Source: Auricularia sp. M13 (taxonomy: Eukaryota; Basidiomycota; Agaricomycetes; Auriculariales; Auriculariaceae). Taken from it: a DNA stretch of 64,000 nucleotides. The stretch covers positions 4,154,001 to 4,218,000 of the forward strand of contig CM073196.1 in NCBI GenBank assembly GCA_037042915.1, in the 5' to 3' direction. Position numbers and translations under genes: made by a program. Each line of letters begins with the position of its first letter. Position 1 is the first letter of the stretch. Below, piece after piece: positions 45,791 to 57,240 of the stretch. The notes beneath the pieces are model-generated. The model was not told the origin of the DNA. It searched no databases and worked only from the letters and a program-made list of their open reading frames with translations.

Positions 45791-47590
45791 ATGACTTTTT
45801 CAGACATCCGCCAGCTTCTTCGCATCCTCACTGAGGCCGTCGATGCGCTCGAAGCCGACTTCAAGAAGAAGGACCTCGACTTTCCGTCGCTGGATGCGCC
45901 CTTCGCCGAAGGCTCCCCGGCTGAGTTAGCGACGGGTAGCGAGGAGGCGACCAAGGCAGTCAACCTCATTGTAGCGGCAGCATCCCAGCTGACCGCAATA
46001 GTGCGCGCGCCTTTCACCAATGTCATGGAATACTCTCAGGTGCGCATATTTGACACCTGCAGACTTTCCCATTCATTATCGCTCAGATCGGTCTCATCCC
46101 CGCGTCTCTGCAATTTGCGGTCGCCGTTCATGCTGCCGAGCTCCTTCGTGAGGCCGGCCCGCAGGGCTTGCATTCTCGCGACCTCGCTGCCAAAGCAGCT
46201 GTAGATGAAACCAAATTGGGCGCGTCCAGGAAGACGTGGCATGCCTCCAAATGCTGATCTTGTCTCAGCTCATATTCTTCGATACCTCGCAACGTATCAC
46301 ATCTTCCGCGAGATCGCACCGAACGTGTTCGCCAACAACCGCATTTCATCGATGTTGGACACCGGCAAACCTTTCGAGAAGATAACTGACGAGTGCGTAT
46401 CCAGCATCTCTGACCTATTCCATCCTTGTTGATAATCCTTCCTGCAGTCCTAGGACGTTATTCGCAGGCTCAAATGGCGTAGCGGCATTCGTCTTGGTAA
46501 AGTACGTGGTCTTTACGCATTTTATTGCTACTGCCGCCTTTCTGAGGAAATTGCAGCGCTCATTTGATGACCATCGCGCCCAAGATCACGGAGCATTACA
46601 CCGGCCCAGACAAGTACTCGCACTCACCTGACAACACTGCCGCGTCTCTGGCGCTCAACAACAAGGGGTCGACTTTTTTCTCCTGGCTTGAGCAACCCGA
46701 GAATGCTAAGACGGCGATGACCTACGGATTCGCGATGGGGACCTCGAAGTATATGGAAGTTCCTAGCGGCATTACCGAAGGTGAGCGCAGAAGCGTCCGT
46801 GCCTTCCTCCAACCTCGTCTCACAATACTATTAGGCTATGACTGGGGATCGCTCAAGGAAGGAAGTCTCATCGTCGACGTCGGTGGTGGCATCGGTAATG
46901 CTGTCGTTCCGCTCTACAAAGCGTTCCCGAGCTTCAAGTTCGAGATCCAGGACCGCGCGCAGACCGTGGAACAAGGCAAGCAGGTATTGAACTTGAGCGC
47001 GCGATAAGGGCCGTCGTTGACCACTTGCGCAGTTTTGGCCCTCCCAGTTCCCGGACGCGCTCAGCAGCGGACGAGTCGCATTTAGAGGTGAGCAGTTTGA
47101 CAATCTCCATCCTCATGAGTTTCTTACTCCACAACGTGTAGTGCACAACTTCATGGAGCCTCAACCAGTTAAGAATGCCGCCGTTTTCCTACTGCGCAAC
47201 ATCCTGCACAACTGGCCCGACGACTTCATCGTACGCATTCTCAAGCACCAGCGCGCGGCCGCGACCGCAGAGACCAAACTCCTGCTTGTGGACCGCATCC
47301 TTCCGTACGCCTGTCCAGCGGGAACGGCCTCAGAAACCACAGGAATCCCTGGCGCTGAGCAATGGCCGGCGCCGGCGCCGCTCCTCGCGAACCTCGGGCG
47401 CGCGTCGGGCGTCTACCACGCGCTCGACGTCGGCGTCGCTGCTACTATGAACGGCGGCGAGCGCACCATCGCTGAGCTGATTGATATCCTGGCGCAGGCA
47501 GGATGGAAGATCGAGCGCGTCAACCGCGTGCGTGGCGACATCTGCATCGCGCATGTCGTCGCTATTCCCGTCGACATCCCGGCGCAGTGA
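45791..47590 (+). CDS. COMT-type SAM-dependent O-methyltransferase 2
   Basis: A multi-exon paralogue of O-methyltransferase 1, starting MTFSDIRQLLRILTEAVDAL and ending VVAIPVDIPAQ with TGA at 47588. The dimerisation region has IGLIPASLQFAVAVHAAELL and REAGPQGLHSRDLAAKAAVD. The next exon reads HILRYLATYHIFREIAPNVF. The substrate-side helix region includes FFSWLEQPENAKTAMTYGFA. The SAM loop is LIVDVGGGIGNAV, followed by FEIQDRAQTVEQGK. The catalytic His is in FLLRNILHNWPDDFIVRILK, then KLLLVDRILPYACP. By comparison with copy 1, the intron after ETKL would use a GC donor (G, then GCGCGT), a rarer but accepted class. An O-methyltransferase of small aromatic metabolites by family. It is convergent with the transaldolase-like gene, 191 bp away. 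Confidence 0.88.
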
Positions 47591-47781
47591 TTCTTCCTCG
47601 CGTCTCGCTCCCACACTCTCAATCTTAGGGCTCAACATCCTCTGCTTCCTCGCTTTCTTGCTTCGCATCGCATTGCATTCAACATGCATGGTCCAGTCAT
47701 TCGTCCCATCGTAACACTAGCACAATGATCCCTCCTTTGAAGAAATGAAAGAAATGTTATCTGGCTTTCGCGATACTGAAT

Positions 47782-49110
47782 TCACGCAGCAGCCTTATTG
47801 ACGGACGCAAGGGCAAGCTCTGCAATACCGATCAAGCCGTTCTCCGCCTCCGTAAATCTTTTGAGGGCGTTCTTCATGCCTTCCGCGATGTCGGGGCGCG
47901 CCAGAGCCGCCTTCAAGTTGGTCGCCGGCTCTTCCAGAGGGAAGCGCGTCTCCGTTGGGATCTCGTCGTCCGCGATGAATGACGGGTCGAACGAGGCGAG
48001 GGCGTCCTTTCGGATTGCGGCCAAACTCTCGGAGGGCGGCGTCGTGGACATCTTCTCGAGCATCGCAACACCAAGAGTAGCGCGATCGACTCCACTGAAA
48101 GTCGCGTATGAGAAGAAGAATTCGAAATCTGATTCACCAATATTACCTGAGTGAGACGGTCTCTTCCACTGTAATCAGACTGCGAATGATCAGCGTGTCA
48201 GCGTCGTGCCGGTGTGAACTTGACTTAAAACGGCGAACCTCGCAGCGAGGACCTTGGTCTTGACTCCGCGACGTCTGAACTGGCGTTGGATCTGCGCCGT
48301 CATCCGCATGCCAGGCATCTCCTTGACAGGGTTCGCATACGCCACGTGGGCCGAGGGCGTGAAGTGCACTTCCAGCGGGTTGCAATAAGGGCTCGTGTTG
48401 AGACACAACGCCTCCTGCCCGGCAGCGATGCCCTGCTCCACGGAGAGGACCATTGTTCCCAGCGCCTGAATGCCGTGGTCTTTACCTAGAGTCTGGCACG
48501 CCCGCAGGCCTTCGAGCGTCGATGGAACCTTGATGCAGACCTGCCAGTGAGATGTTAGGGGAAGGCTAGGGGTGTCAGGCGCGTCAGATGATGAATTGCT
48601 TACACGCGACGTCGGAATCCCGACCCGATTGTACAGCCTGACGAAACGCTTGGCGTGCTCGACGGTATCGGGAGTGGAGTAGGCGAGGGACGGGTTGGTT
48701 TGCGCGAGGACGCAGCCGTCGCTCGCAAGGTGCGGGATGACCTGGGCTCCGAGCTTTACAGTCTAGAGAATTCATGAGAACTACATGAATTAGCTTGGAA
48801 ATCGGCTATTGCGTACCATCCAGTCCACCGTCAATTGCGCGGGGCTGACGTTCTTCTCTGTCCCGTCTTTGAGGTCCTGCAGAGCCTGGCGCGCACTCTC
48901 GAGGATGAGCTCGGCATGGATAGGCTTCCCTACTTCTCCAAGCACAATGGCCTGGTTGCTAGTCATATTTCCCACTGGCCCATACTTGATCGCAGCTGCC
49001 AATTGCTCATCAATGGCGACGTGGATATGACAGTCGTGGCTACTACCTTCAGCATCATTGGCATCGAGATCAAGTGCAGTGTCCTTGCGAAACTGGTCCA
49101 AAAGCGACAT
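47782..49110 (-). CDS. Divergent transaldolase-family protein
   Basis: A multi-exon gene beginning MSLLDQFRKDTALDLDANDA at 49110 and ending ALASVNKAAA with TGA at 47782. Transaldolase blocks: GPVGNMTSNQAIVLGEVGKP (family TTNPSLI region altered); AELILESARQAL; LAQTNPSLAYSTPDTVEHAK; LYNRVGIPTSRV; and CIKVPSTLEGLRACQTLG, in which the Lys of IKVPST is the expected Schiff-base residue (family KIPAT). The next block LGTMVLSVEQGIAAGQEALC replaces the usual NLTLLFS core. The usual SPFVGRI is not seen; instead there is LNTSPYCNPLEVHF. Canonical transaldolase moves a three-carbon unit in the pentose phosphate pathway. The changes around the active site suggest a diverged, perhaps specialised, aldolase. 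The family call is good, the reaction less so. Confidence 0.72.
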
Positions 49111-50105
49111 GGTGGTTGGTAGCTAAGGCTGCTGTACGCTGCCGTTCCCGACTGCTCAGGTGGACAAGTTCATCCGAGTCCGGACCGAGCCACGTGCACC
49201 GGCCAGGTGCTTCCGCTCATTCGTCTCGGTTCCTTGTGTTCCTGCGTTCTCAGACGGTACAGCCAACCTTTCTATGTAATTTTCTCCTGGGTACGTATGT
49301 ATCCCCATCGCAGATGGTTTTTGCCGAGTTGGGAGTCCTCAGGCTTCGCCATCAGGCAATTCCGAGAAGTACAAAATAAATTGACCTCAATTATTTGATG
49401 AACTCGTCAGACTGACAGGACTATTCATATTGTGAGCAGGGTTCAGAAAACATCATCGGAGTATCCTACAGTAATAAGGTTTATACCGGCCCGAGCCTCC
49501 GAAAGGCTATACACTCCCTTTTCGTCTCGCCTTCCACCAGGCCAACAAGCAGCACGCCTGACAGTCCGTCTAGCTCTTTTTTGGAAGCATATTCATCTCC
49601 ACCGCTCGACCATACCCAAACTGTTCTATGCGCTTGGTAATTGTAGCCCTATCTGGTTCGGCACTGTTGGCGACATACTGTGTCCTTTGAATGACTGGAA
49701 CTACTGTACGGCCATTGACTGCAGCCGATCCGGCGAATCCATCCTGGAACGCTCAGTTCATGTTGCTCTGCCTGGGTGCCATTCCAGCCACTCGAAAGCT
49801 TTTGCTGCATCGGGTCTCCTTTGGCTGATTTGATCTGGGAGTGTGGGCCACACACTCAAATTGTTCCGTCAGCGTTCAAGTTGTGCTCGCCCGCATTGCG
49901 ACCATCGTTCGGAAGCGCATCTGTCCGGAGCATTCATGCGATTCACTGGTCCTTGCATGCATCTTCCGTCGGCGCCCGGTAAAGGCCAGGTTCTGTAATA
50001 CCAACATCACGGGTCAAGCAAGCGAGTACAGCAGCCGAGCCTTAAGGTCAACGCGGTGCTTGTGAGTAACGCGGCTGCTTGCTCGCTTGCACCCCCACCA
50101 CCATC
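49111..50105. other. Intergenic, about 1 kb
   Basis: No supported gene. The longest frame (49432-49833, plus) starts with GTG and has no motif. The stretch includes the transaldolase promoter. AT-richer sequence lies at 49360-49440. Confidence 0.4.
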
Positions 50106-50936
50106 ATGGGTCTGCGTGACCGGCTCGTCGTCTACTGCACATGCGCCGCAGCGTCGGCGTGGTTTGCGAGCAGCTTCTTCGGCCCGTTCTGGCGGTTCGA
50201 CGACTGCGTTCTCAGCGCTCCGCCCGCAACGCAGAGAGAGTCCGAACGCGAGGGCTCTATCGCCTACGACGCCCCAAAGATCACTGGCGGCTCGCACCCG
50301 CCATCAGGAAAACCCGATTCTCCCTAGTGCGACCTAACTGAACTCTGTTGACGTGCGCGCTGATACCCGTTGCCGCAGTCCGTCTCTTTCGGGACGGTGC
50401 CTCCAGTGCAACTCAATCTGACTTCTGGCGCTGCGAGCGCATCCCGGAGCTACCACACGGCAATCTCTGGAGCCAAGGAGCGGGCAGCAGCTGCTAGCCA
50501 GTATCTGGAGCATTCAATCCGAGATCTCATACGCTCCCGTGCGCATATCTCGCATGTGCCGCTCTCACTTACCGAGATTGAGACTTTCCCTCCAGCTGCC
50601 CAGCATGCAGTCGAGGAGCACCCACATTGCCTTTCCGTCTCTTTCGGGACGGTGCCTCCAGTGCAACTCAATCTGACTTCTGGCGCTGCGAGCGCATCCC
50701 GGAGCTACCACACGGCAATCTCTGGAGCCAAGGAGCGGGCAGCAGCTGCTAGCCAGTATCTGGAGCATTCAATCCGAGATCTCATACGCTCCCGTGCGCA
50801 TATCTCGCATGTGCCGCTCTCACTTACCGAGATTGAGACTTTCCCTCCAGCTGCCCAGCATGCAGTCGAGGAGCACCCACATTGCCTTAGACGATATCCA
50901 CAGCCGACCACTGTGTCGAGCGCATGCTGGCGATGA
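50106..50936 (+). CDS. Unresolved gene with an exact in-frame duplication
   Basis: An ATG at 50106 begins MGLRDRLVVYCTCAAASAWF, with a hydrophobic stretch and then FGPFWRFDDCV. This frame hits TAG at 50325, directly followed by a donor-like GTGCGACC and, 50 nt later, an acceptor-like TGCCGCAG. After that acceptor a second frame stays open to 50936 and consists mainly of an 85-residue unit present twice (SVSFGTVPPVQLNLTSGAAS ... FPPAAQHAVEEHPHCL). The two frames cannot be joined in phase with the donor seen, so the gene is either mis-read here or decayed. I do not recognise the family. The coding look of the repeated unit (no stops, mixed composition) is the main support. Confidence 0.35.
50379..50888. 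repeat. Exact 255-bp tandem duplication
   Basis: The segment 50379-50633 is followed immediately by a second copy at 50634-50888. No difference was found in the translated copies, and the bases read the same by eye. The unit is a multiple of three (85 codons), so the reading frame is kept. Such identity means a very recent duplication or an assembly artefact. Confidence 0.85.
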
Positions 50937-50939
50937 GTA

Positions 50940-51290
50940 CATATGAGGCCCCGGCCGCGGCAGGCTGCATCCAACACGCAGAGACAGTTTGAGAGACGAA
51001 GTCAACCAGATTCAGAACTCTCTGGACCAACTGGGTAGCCAGGAACAGGAACACGCACGATTACTGGACTAGTCCAAACTGTCAAACTCTACGAGCATTG
51101 AACTCCGGTGATGGTTGGGTCGGAGTTTGAGGCTCCTTGACCTTCAACCTCCACCTCGTCGCCCAAGGCATCACACACACACGCGCGCGCGTTCGAGACG
51201 CGAGTATCCCGTTTCTCTTCTTGCGCCGTGGCTATAATTCCCAGCAGGTTTTCTTTCAGCTTGTTCGCTCACTGTCCTTTCCACTGTGTT

Positions 51291-51321
<31 letters not shown>

Positions 51322-52209
51322 AGAATCTGACCCACCCACTGCCCTCTCGAGCGGTAAGCACCAGATGCGACTATGCATGGCTGGTTTTCTATGCGCTGTG
51401 AGTGCCGACCATTGCTGCCGCCCTATTCCCAGCCCCCTGATATGTGTTCACTGCGCAAAGGAATTGCAAAACCTTGTCATCTCGTTTCATTCAGCGTAGG
51501 CTGTCGGATCTCGAGGTGAGCACCATCGTCAAACAGGTTTTCGTGCTGCTCTGGATCATCTTGCTCATATCATCAATCGCTTGCCGAGCTTGCAGCGAGA
51601 TGCGTTGGCTCGGTGTGTGCGCTCTTGCTGCAGCAGCCTCCTCAAACTCACGCTAACTAGCCCTCCAGATCTGCGGCGCTCCAAAAGAGTTTTGTCGTTA
51701 TTTGCGGGTCGCTGGTGCGTTCGTAATCCTCCATTGTCGATGTTCACGAAATTCTATCTTGGTTGTTATTCGCAGGCAGAACTGGCGGGCGCGCCTTGAC
51801 GATGTTAGCAGGGCGCAGGGCGCGATCATTTCACTTGTTCCCCCCGCTTGTATATCCGTGGTGTTGCTTGCGTGCATGCGTGCCGCTAGTTTAGCTAGTG
51901 CAAACCGTAATAATACCAATTTATTCGATTATCTGATTTGGGATGTGGGGAAGACGGCGGAGTGATGAGAGCGAACAAAGCGCAGCTATTTTTTTTGCAC
52001 ATATGAAGACCATGGGGTGCAAAAGTGTGAATTCTAGTGCGGCAAGGAGCTGACGTATCAAGAGCCAGTGCGCAAATGGCCGCACCAGAGCGATGGCTGT
52101 CCGCTATAAACAGGGGGGGATAGGTCCTGCGCACGGCTCGCTATAGAGCGTCCATCGCGCACATGAGCGGAGCGACGTTTTCCTGATGGCTATGGTACCG
52201 ACCGCACAG
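50940..52209. other. Region with simple repeats and a possible membrane-anchor exon
   Basis: No complete gene. Around 51172-51192 there is an (AC)n(GC)n run, and at 51291-51323 a CGT/CGC triplet run. At 51441-51656 a plus-strand frame without ATG reads KQVFVLLWIILLISSIACRA, a strong membrane-anchor candidate flanked by donor-like and acceptor-like sites. It could be an early exon of the GT61 gene downstream, whose 5' end is unresolved, but I could not join the exons. Confidence 0.35.
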
Positions 52210-54008
52210 CACGCTGATACGGCCTACACGCACCATCAACCACGCTCCCGGTGCGTCAGTGGAATTCCGCGGAGATGTGCACCGTAACATTGAAATCTTC
52301 GCTCAGGGTGGACGATATTCGAGAACCTGTACATGTCCAACGGCACGTTCTTCGTCGTCAGCGACGAGCTGGACACGCTCCCGCCCATGAAATACGTTAT
52401 CAGTTCGAATTTCTCGTACAACAATTACGACTTCAAGTCGAGGTATCCGACCGAGAAGGACATGCGGTATATATCGACTGCCGAAGCCTCGCGGCGTTGG
52501 GAGCTGGGGGTCTGGGAAATCAGTGGGAACTCGGTGCGCGATGTAGACCACTGCTTGTGCACTTGTGGCCTGTTCACTCACTCTTGACTCATCTTTTCAG
52601 TGGATATTTCATTATCCTCCTGCTACATGTGCGTCTTAAACGACATCGCGCAGCCAGGTCCAGGTTCTGAGATCAGGAATACTGCGTAGTACTCAAACAT
52701 TACTATCACGCATGCGCTGAAACGTTTCTCGGCGCATGGCGGTTCTGGATCGGCAGCTACGACCCGTCGGTGACAGCGACGGGACATACGACGGCGCCAC
52801 CCATCCACCGCACGATCTTCACACATGTCGGTACTTACTCTTTCCCAGTAGAGGCAACTGGGCTCACCCTGAACTCATCTGTAGAACGGGGCGAACGACT
52901 GGCGTGACCTGCCGGGCCTCAACGCGTACTTCTTGTTCAGCGCGTGGCCCTCGATGAGTACGTCTTGGCGTCTCATCTGCCTCTCACGGCTTCGGTTTTG
53001 CGCTGATGGCTGAACTTTGCTTCAGCAATTGAAGAGAAGGAGCACTGGCAGGACCGCGCGCATATGACGCGACGGGGAGACAAAGCCTGGGTGTACGAGC
53101 GAGTGCTGCTGAACGACCGCGCCGCGGCGTCGCGCGGGCCCGTTGTGTACCCCAAGGAGCGCAAGATTGCCGCAGAGGCGTACGAGGCGACGCTCGATAC
53201 CTCTTCGCCGGCGTGGTGGGAGCCAGGTACGTCGAAAGTCGTCAACTTGAAAAAGTTGCTTACGTCAGAAACGCGGACAGTCAGGAGATCCGTGTTGAAA
53301 TTCGCCGGGGTCGAGGATGAGATACTCGACATAGCGCTGCGGCCGGCTGAGCCTCCTGTTATCACGTATGTCAGTCGGCAAGCGGGTCGACGGCGCAAGC
53401 TACGTGACGCGGACCACCATGCTCTCATCCTTGCGCTTGAGCTGCTCTGCGGGACGCGCGGGTGGGAGTTCAACCACGTCAACGCGGAGAACCTCCCCAC
53501 TGAGGAGCAACTCAAATTGTTCGCGCGTACCACGGTGAGATGAGAAAACAGCGCTCTCATACTCCGAGTCCTCCACAAGTCGATTTCTGATGTCGGCACT
53601 TACTATAATTGTATAGGTGCTGCTCGGCGTGCACGGCAACGGCCTCACTCACATGCTCTTCATGCCGCCCACATCCAAAGCCACCGTCATCGAACTATTC
53701 TACCCCGGCGGGCTCACGCACGATTACGAATGGCCGGCGCGTCGCGCCTTCCGGTTCAAACACTTTGCTGTTTGGAATGATACGTCAGTCTGTTTTACAG
53801 TAGCATTACCGTACGGGTGACTATAACGTCGCGTCGGTTGACGGTGACTTACAGGTACCATACTTACCCATATCCACCGCATGTGAAGATCAATTTCCCG
53901 GAGGGCGTGGACGGCGATGGTGGATTTCAGGGGAATAATATTCCGGTGCATGGGGAGAGTGTTGCTCGGCTTGTTGAGATGAGGTTGGATGGGATGTTTA
54001 GAGATTGA
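52210..54008 (+). CDS. GT61-family glycosyltransferase (DUF563), 5' end unresolved
   Basis: A multi-exon gene. The first supported exon (52210-52250) encodes RTINHAPG and joins through a 49-nt intron to WTIFENLYMSNGTFFVVSDE. Later blocks: ASRRWELGVWEISGNSW; LKHYYHACAETFLGAWRFWI; NGANDWRDLPGLNAYFLFSA; REDRAHM-type IEEKEHWQDRAHMTRRGD; PPVITYVSRQAGRRRKLRDA; then the family hallmark VLLGVHGNGLTHMLFMPPTS and VIELFYPGGLTHDYEW; it ends VEMRLDGMFRD with TGA. GT61 enzymes transfer xylose or GlcNAc to glycans in the ER or Golgi as type II membrane proteins; fungal members are poorly characterised. No start codon or signal anchor was placed, so an upstream exon is missing from the model. The domain itself looks complete. 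Confidence 0.8.
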
Positions 54009-54272
54009 CGGCTCGCAAGGATGCTCAGAAGGCGTATCAGAACGGTGTAATGTATCACTAATTCTGGTGGTTGCACCAAATGCGGTTCCACAAGTGGGCT
54101 ACCGTCGGCCAGTCGTCATCAGTCGGATAAGTAAACCTTGATAAACGCGAAGCCCCAAATATAAGATAAATTATTGTCAAAAGAAAAGAGAATTACCACC
54201 GCGGGTGACAGCCGCGCGATATTCCGTAACTAGGAAGAATCGATGCCCTACTCAAAGCGCTGCATCACCAGC
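54009..54272. other. Convergent 3' region between GT61 and GH16 genes
   Basis: About 260 bp hold the 3' flanks of two convergent genes. AT-rich around 54160-54200. No other feature. Confidence 0.4.
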
Positions 54273-55658
54273 TTACTCGTACACGCTCATGCGCGCAATG
54301 TCCCAGTAAGCATCGGTGAACGCGCTCGGGTTGTTGTTGACGAAGTCGTTGCACGCGCCAATACCGCCGTTGTACGCGTTGCCTGCCCAATCTCCACCTG
54401 CCAGTGAGAGCACACATTAGCACATGCCCCATACATCAGGGAGACCAACTGCGTGCAACTTACACATGGTGAGGTTGATGATGAAGGCGTTCGGCCCGAA
54501 CTTCTGCGACAGGTCGCAGCTGTCCGAGACGAACACGGCGTACGGCTTGCCCCACGTCGACGGCGACACCGCGCCGTTGTTAGCGCGGACATCGTCCGGC
54601 ACGGACGTGTCGCCGCGCCCCCAGAACCACACCTTGAAGGTGTTCTCCGTGCGCTCCGTCGCGAACCAGCCACCGCCGGCTTTGTTGAAGTTGGGGCCGA
54701 AGGATTGCGGCGAGTCCGAGACGACGCCGCAGCCTGCGCAAGAGAAGATGCACAAGTCAGACGTGCTGTTACTCTATTTTCGAGGCTGTGAGACTGAGAC
54801 TTACCCTGGTTCCCGTTGGCGCCGGCGTCGCAGTTGAGCGCCGTGTGCGAGCCCTTCATATCGCGGCCCGCGTCGGGCTGCGTGCAATCGGGTCCGGTAT
54901 GGAGCGACGACAGGTTCATTTCGCCGTCATTGACGCCCTGCAGAGTGGAAGCGTCAGCTTGATGAAGAAATTGATCTTAGAGGAACATACCTCGATGATG
55001 TCGAACTCGCCGCCGTACGGCCAGTTGTCACCGCACATCCAGTACGCCGGCCAGGTACCGCCGCCCTGCGGCATGTGGCGCACATCGATGACCGCAGCGT
55101 GGGTGGTGAACGAGCGTTTGGACTGGATGCGCACGGCGTTGCGCCCGGGGCCGTTGGGGTCGAGCGTCGACCACGAGTCGGCGCGCATGACGAATGAATC
55201 GGACGTCGTGGACGTGAGGTTCTGCGAGGTGGCCGTGTCGTGATCGACATAGCTAATGCAGAGTGAAAGTAAGAGAAAATGCACGTGAGAAAAAAGTCTT
55301 CCGAAGGAAATGAAACGAAGACCCACTTCACGCGTCCGTGCGTCGGATCGGGGAACGCCCAGAAGTCCCATCCCTGGTACCAGCTATCGCCAACCCAGTT
55401 CTCAGATACACTGTATTCGCCTGACGCTTGACCTCCACCGCTGGGCGGCGGTGGGTCCTGAGAGGGTGGCGCGGTCGGCGTCGGTTCCGAAGGGGCCGGC
55501 GCAGTAGTTGTGCCTGTTTCGAGGAGTTCAGAGTTTAGAAACGCCCAACATTACCTCAAACACCGAGTACAAGAGCACTCACATGCGCGTTTGTGCTTCT
55601 TGGCCGTGGTGGCCCCGATAGCGGCGGCGAAGATAACAAAGGTCTTGAGCGTGAGCAT
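54273..55658 (-). CDS. Secreted GH16 endo-beta-1,3(4)-glucanase (laminarinase type)
   Basis: A multi-exon gene from MLTLKTFVIFAAAIGATTAK at 55658 (signal peptide, then KKHKR as a possible Kex2 site) to YWDIARMSVYE and TAA at 54273. A Ser/Thr/Pro linker (PAPSEPTPTAPPSQDPPPPS) precedes the catalytic domain. GH16 blocks: WVGDSWYQGWDFWAFPDPTH; VNYVDHDTATSQNL; VIDVRHMPQGGGTWPAYWMC; the active site GGEFDIIEGVNDGEMN with both catalytic Glu; MSSLHTGPDC-type LSSLHTGPDCTQPDAGRD; GCGVVSDSPQSFGPNFNKAG; and CGDWAGNAYNGGIGACNDFV. It resembles Lam16A of Phanerochaete, which cuts beta-1,3/1,6-glucans. Roles: fungal wall turnover or glucan use outside the cell. About 340 residues. The Pro-rich N-terminal linker is the only unusual point. 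Confidence 0.9.
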
Positions 55659-57240
55659 TGTATAAGGTCAAAAGAAAAATGTAATAATAGAGTAAGGAAG
55701 AAATGTGCAGCTCTGGAGGACCGCGGGTGAAAAAAAAAAAAAAGCTGGTGGGGCTGAAAAGGGAGAAGGTAAGCGAGGCGAGCTGGCCGGGGCGAACTGG
55801 GCTTTTATGCGGCGGCGCTTGCCCTGACTTTCGGCCAGGCGGTGCATCGTGCGCCGGAGCATGATTCATCCAATTCATGTGCCAAGCTCGCCGGGGCCAG
55901 CACACGACGATCCTTTGACAAGAAGCAGTGTTTGCGCTTCGGTGCCTGGAAGAAGCCTCCTGTACTAGGAATCAAGAATGCGTTCATTTGCATCCAGACT
56001 ACGCCGGGTTACAGAACACTGCATTCTACAGCGCAAGGGCGTTAAAATCATCGTGGATGTAATAGGCAAGATTGGCGAGCAAACAACTGCGGGCCCGAAA
56101 GCCCCGGTCGGCATATTGGAGGAGGAAGTGTGAAATTCAGTCGGAGAAGTTATCATCTTGCCCTCATCAATTTGCTTGCACCCACCGCTTCCTGGCGATT
56201 CATCCCCGCACATACGACTTGTATATCATTGTACATTTCCAGAAGACTTTAACAATCTGGCAGATTTGCGGACTCAGAGCAAGCACTTGCCCAACGAAGG
56301 CAAACGCTCAGCGCTTGTTACCGGCGAATTGGAGCGTTTGCTGACCCACTACTTATCTGGGTCCTGGAACAAGCACGCACCGCATCCCGCTTCGTCGAAC
56401 TGATCAATGGCCAGTATGCGTCTGTCGGTGTCAATGCCCGATCACTGTGATCCTGAGCAACCGGCCACGTATTACTTTCCTCTACGGAGCGGTAGCTTGA
56501 CAACCCTTCTAACGCCCCCTATTTAACCTTTGCAAACCATAGACATTCGATGGAGGCCATTTGCCACACAGCAATTGTATCAGACGGATTCAGATGTCCA
56601 GTACTGGTTAACGGTTGCTGGCGCGAGCTTGCTGCTCTTTTCCGACTTGAGCTCCCTACTGCGCGATGACTTGGTATACCTTGTTCAATGATTGACATAG
56701 AAGGATCCTTTCAATGATGCTGCATTTTCCGGGGTTGCGGTTCGCTCTGGTCGTCTTCATCCTGCTAGTGAAGTCCTGACTCGCACGACGCCGTGCGCAG
56801 GACCACTCAGTTGGTATACCAACCGTCTTAATCTTCCTGCGCTGTACGTGTGAATTACTGCGCATCATAACACTCGAACCATGCGCCGCTCGGGCGTCTC
56901 TCGTGGCTGTCGATGTCGACTTCGTGAAGCACGCCGTCTTTGGCAGCGGCGAGTGTAACGTTTTCTGCACCTCCGGCTTGCGCGTCGCCGACAAGGCTCC
57001 GCTACTGTGCCGTCCTGAGGTTTTTGCCGTGTTCACGGGCTGCTTTCCAACGCCAGCATGAATCTTGATGGTCGATGCATCCCAGGGAATCGCACATTTG
57101 ATGTGTCAAAAACAATGTAACATCCCCGAGCATGCTGATCGATGTTCGCGTCATGCGATTTAGACTAGATCTTCGACCTGTCGATAGAAACACAATGAAC
57201 TTTCACATTTGCGAACCACCGCCAGGTGATGGCAGGGTAA
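55659..57240. other. Intergenic, about 1.6 kb
   Basis: Beyond the GH16 promoter elements no gene is supported. The longest open frame (56656-57036, minus) begins with GTG and lacks motifs. The composition around 56640-57060 is gene-like, so a decayed gene is possible. Confidence 0.4.
55729..55743. repeat. Homopolymer run in the GH16 5' flank
   Basis: A run of about 15 A (T on the GH16 coding strand) lies some 75 bp upstream of the start, probably in the 5' UTR or promoter. Poly(dA:dT) tracts keep nucleosomes off yeast promoters; a similar role here is inferred. A TATA-like GCATAAAAGC sits near 55802 on the minus strand. Confidence 0.5.

Noticed and set aside
49432-49833. Plus-strand ORF of 133 residues
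   Set aside because: Starts with GTG, lacks motifs and has no relation to neighbours.
56656-57036. Minus-strand basic ORF of 126 residues
   Set aside because: Starts with GTG, composition low in hydrophobic residues, no motif.
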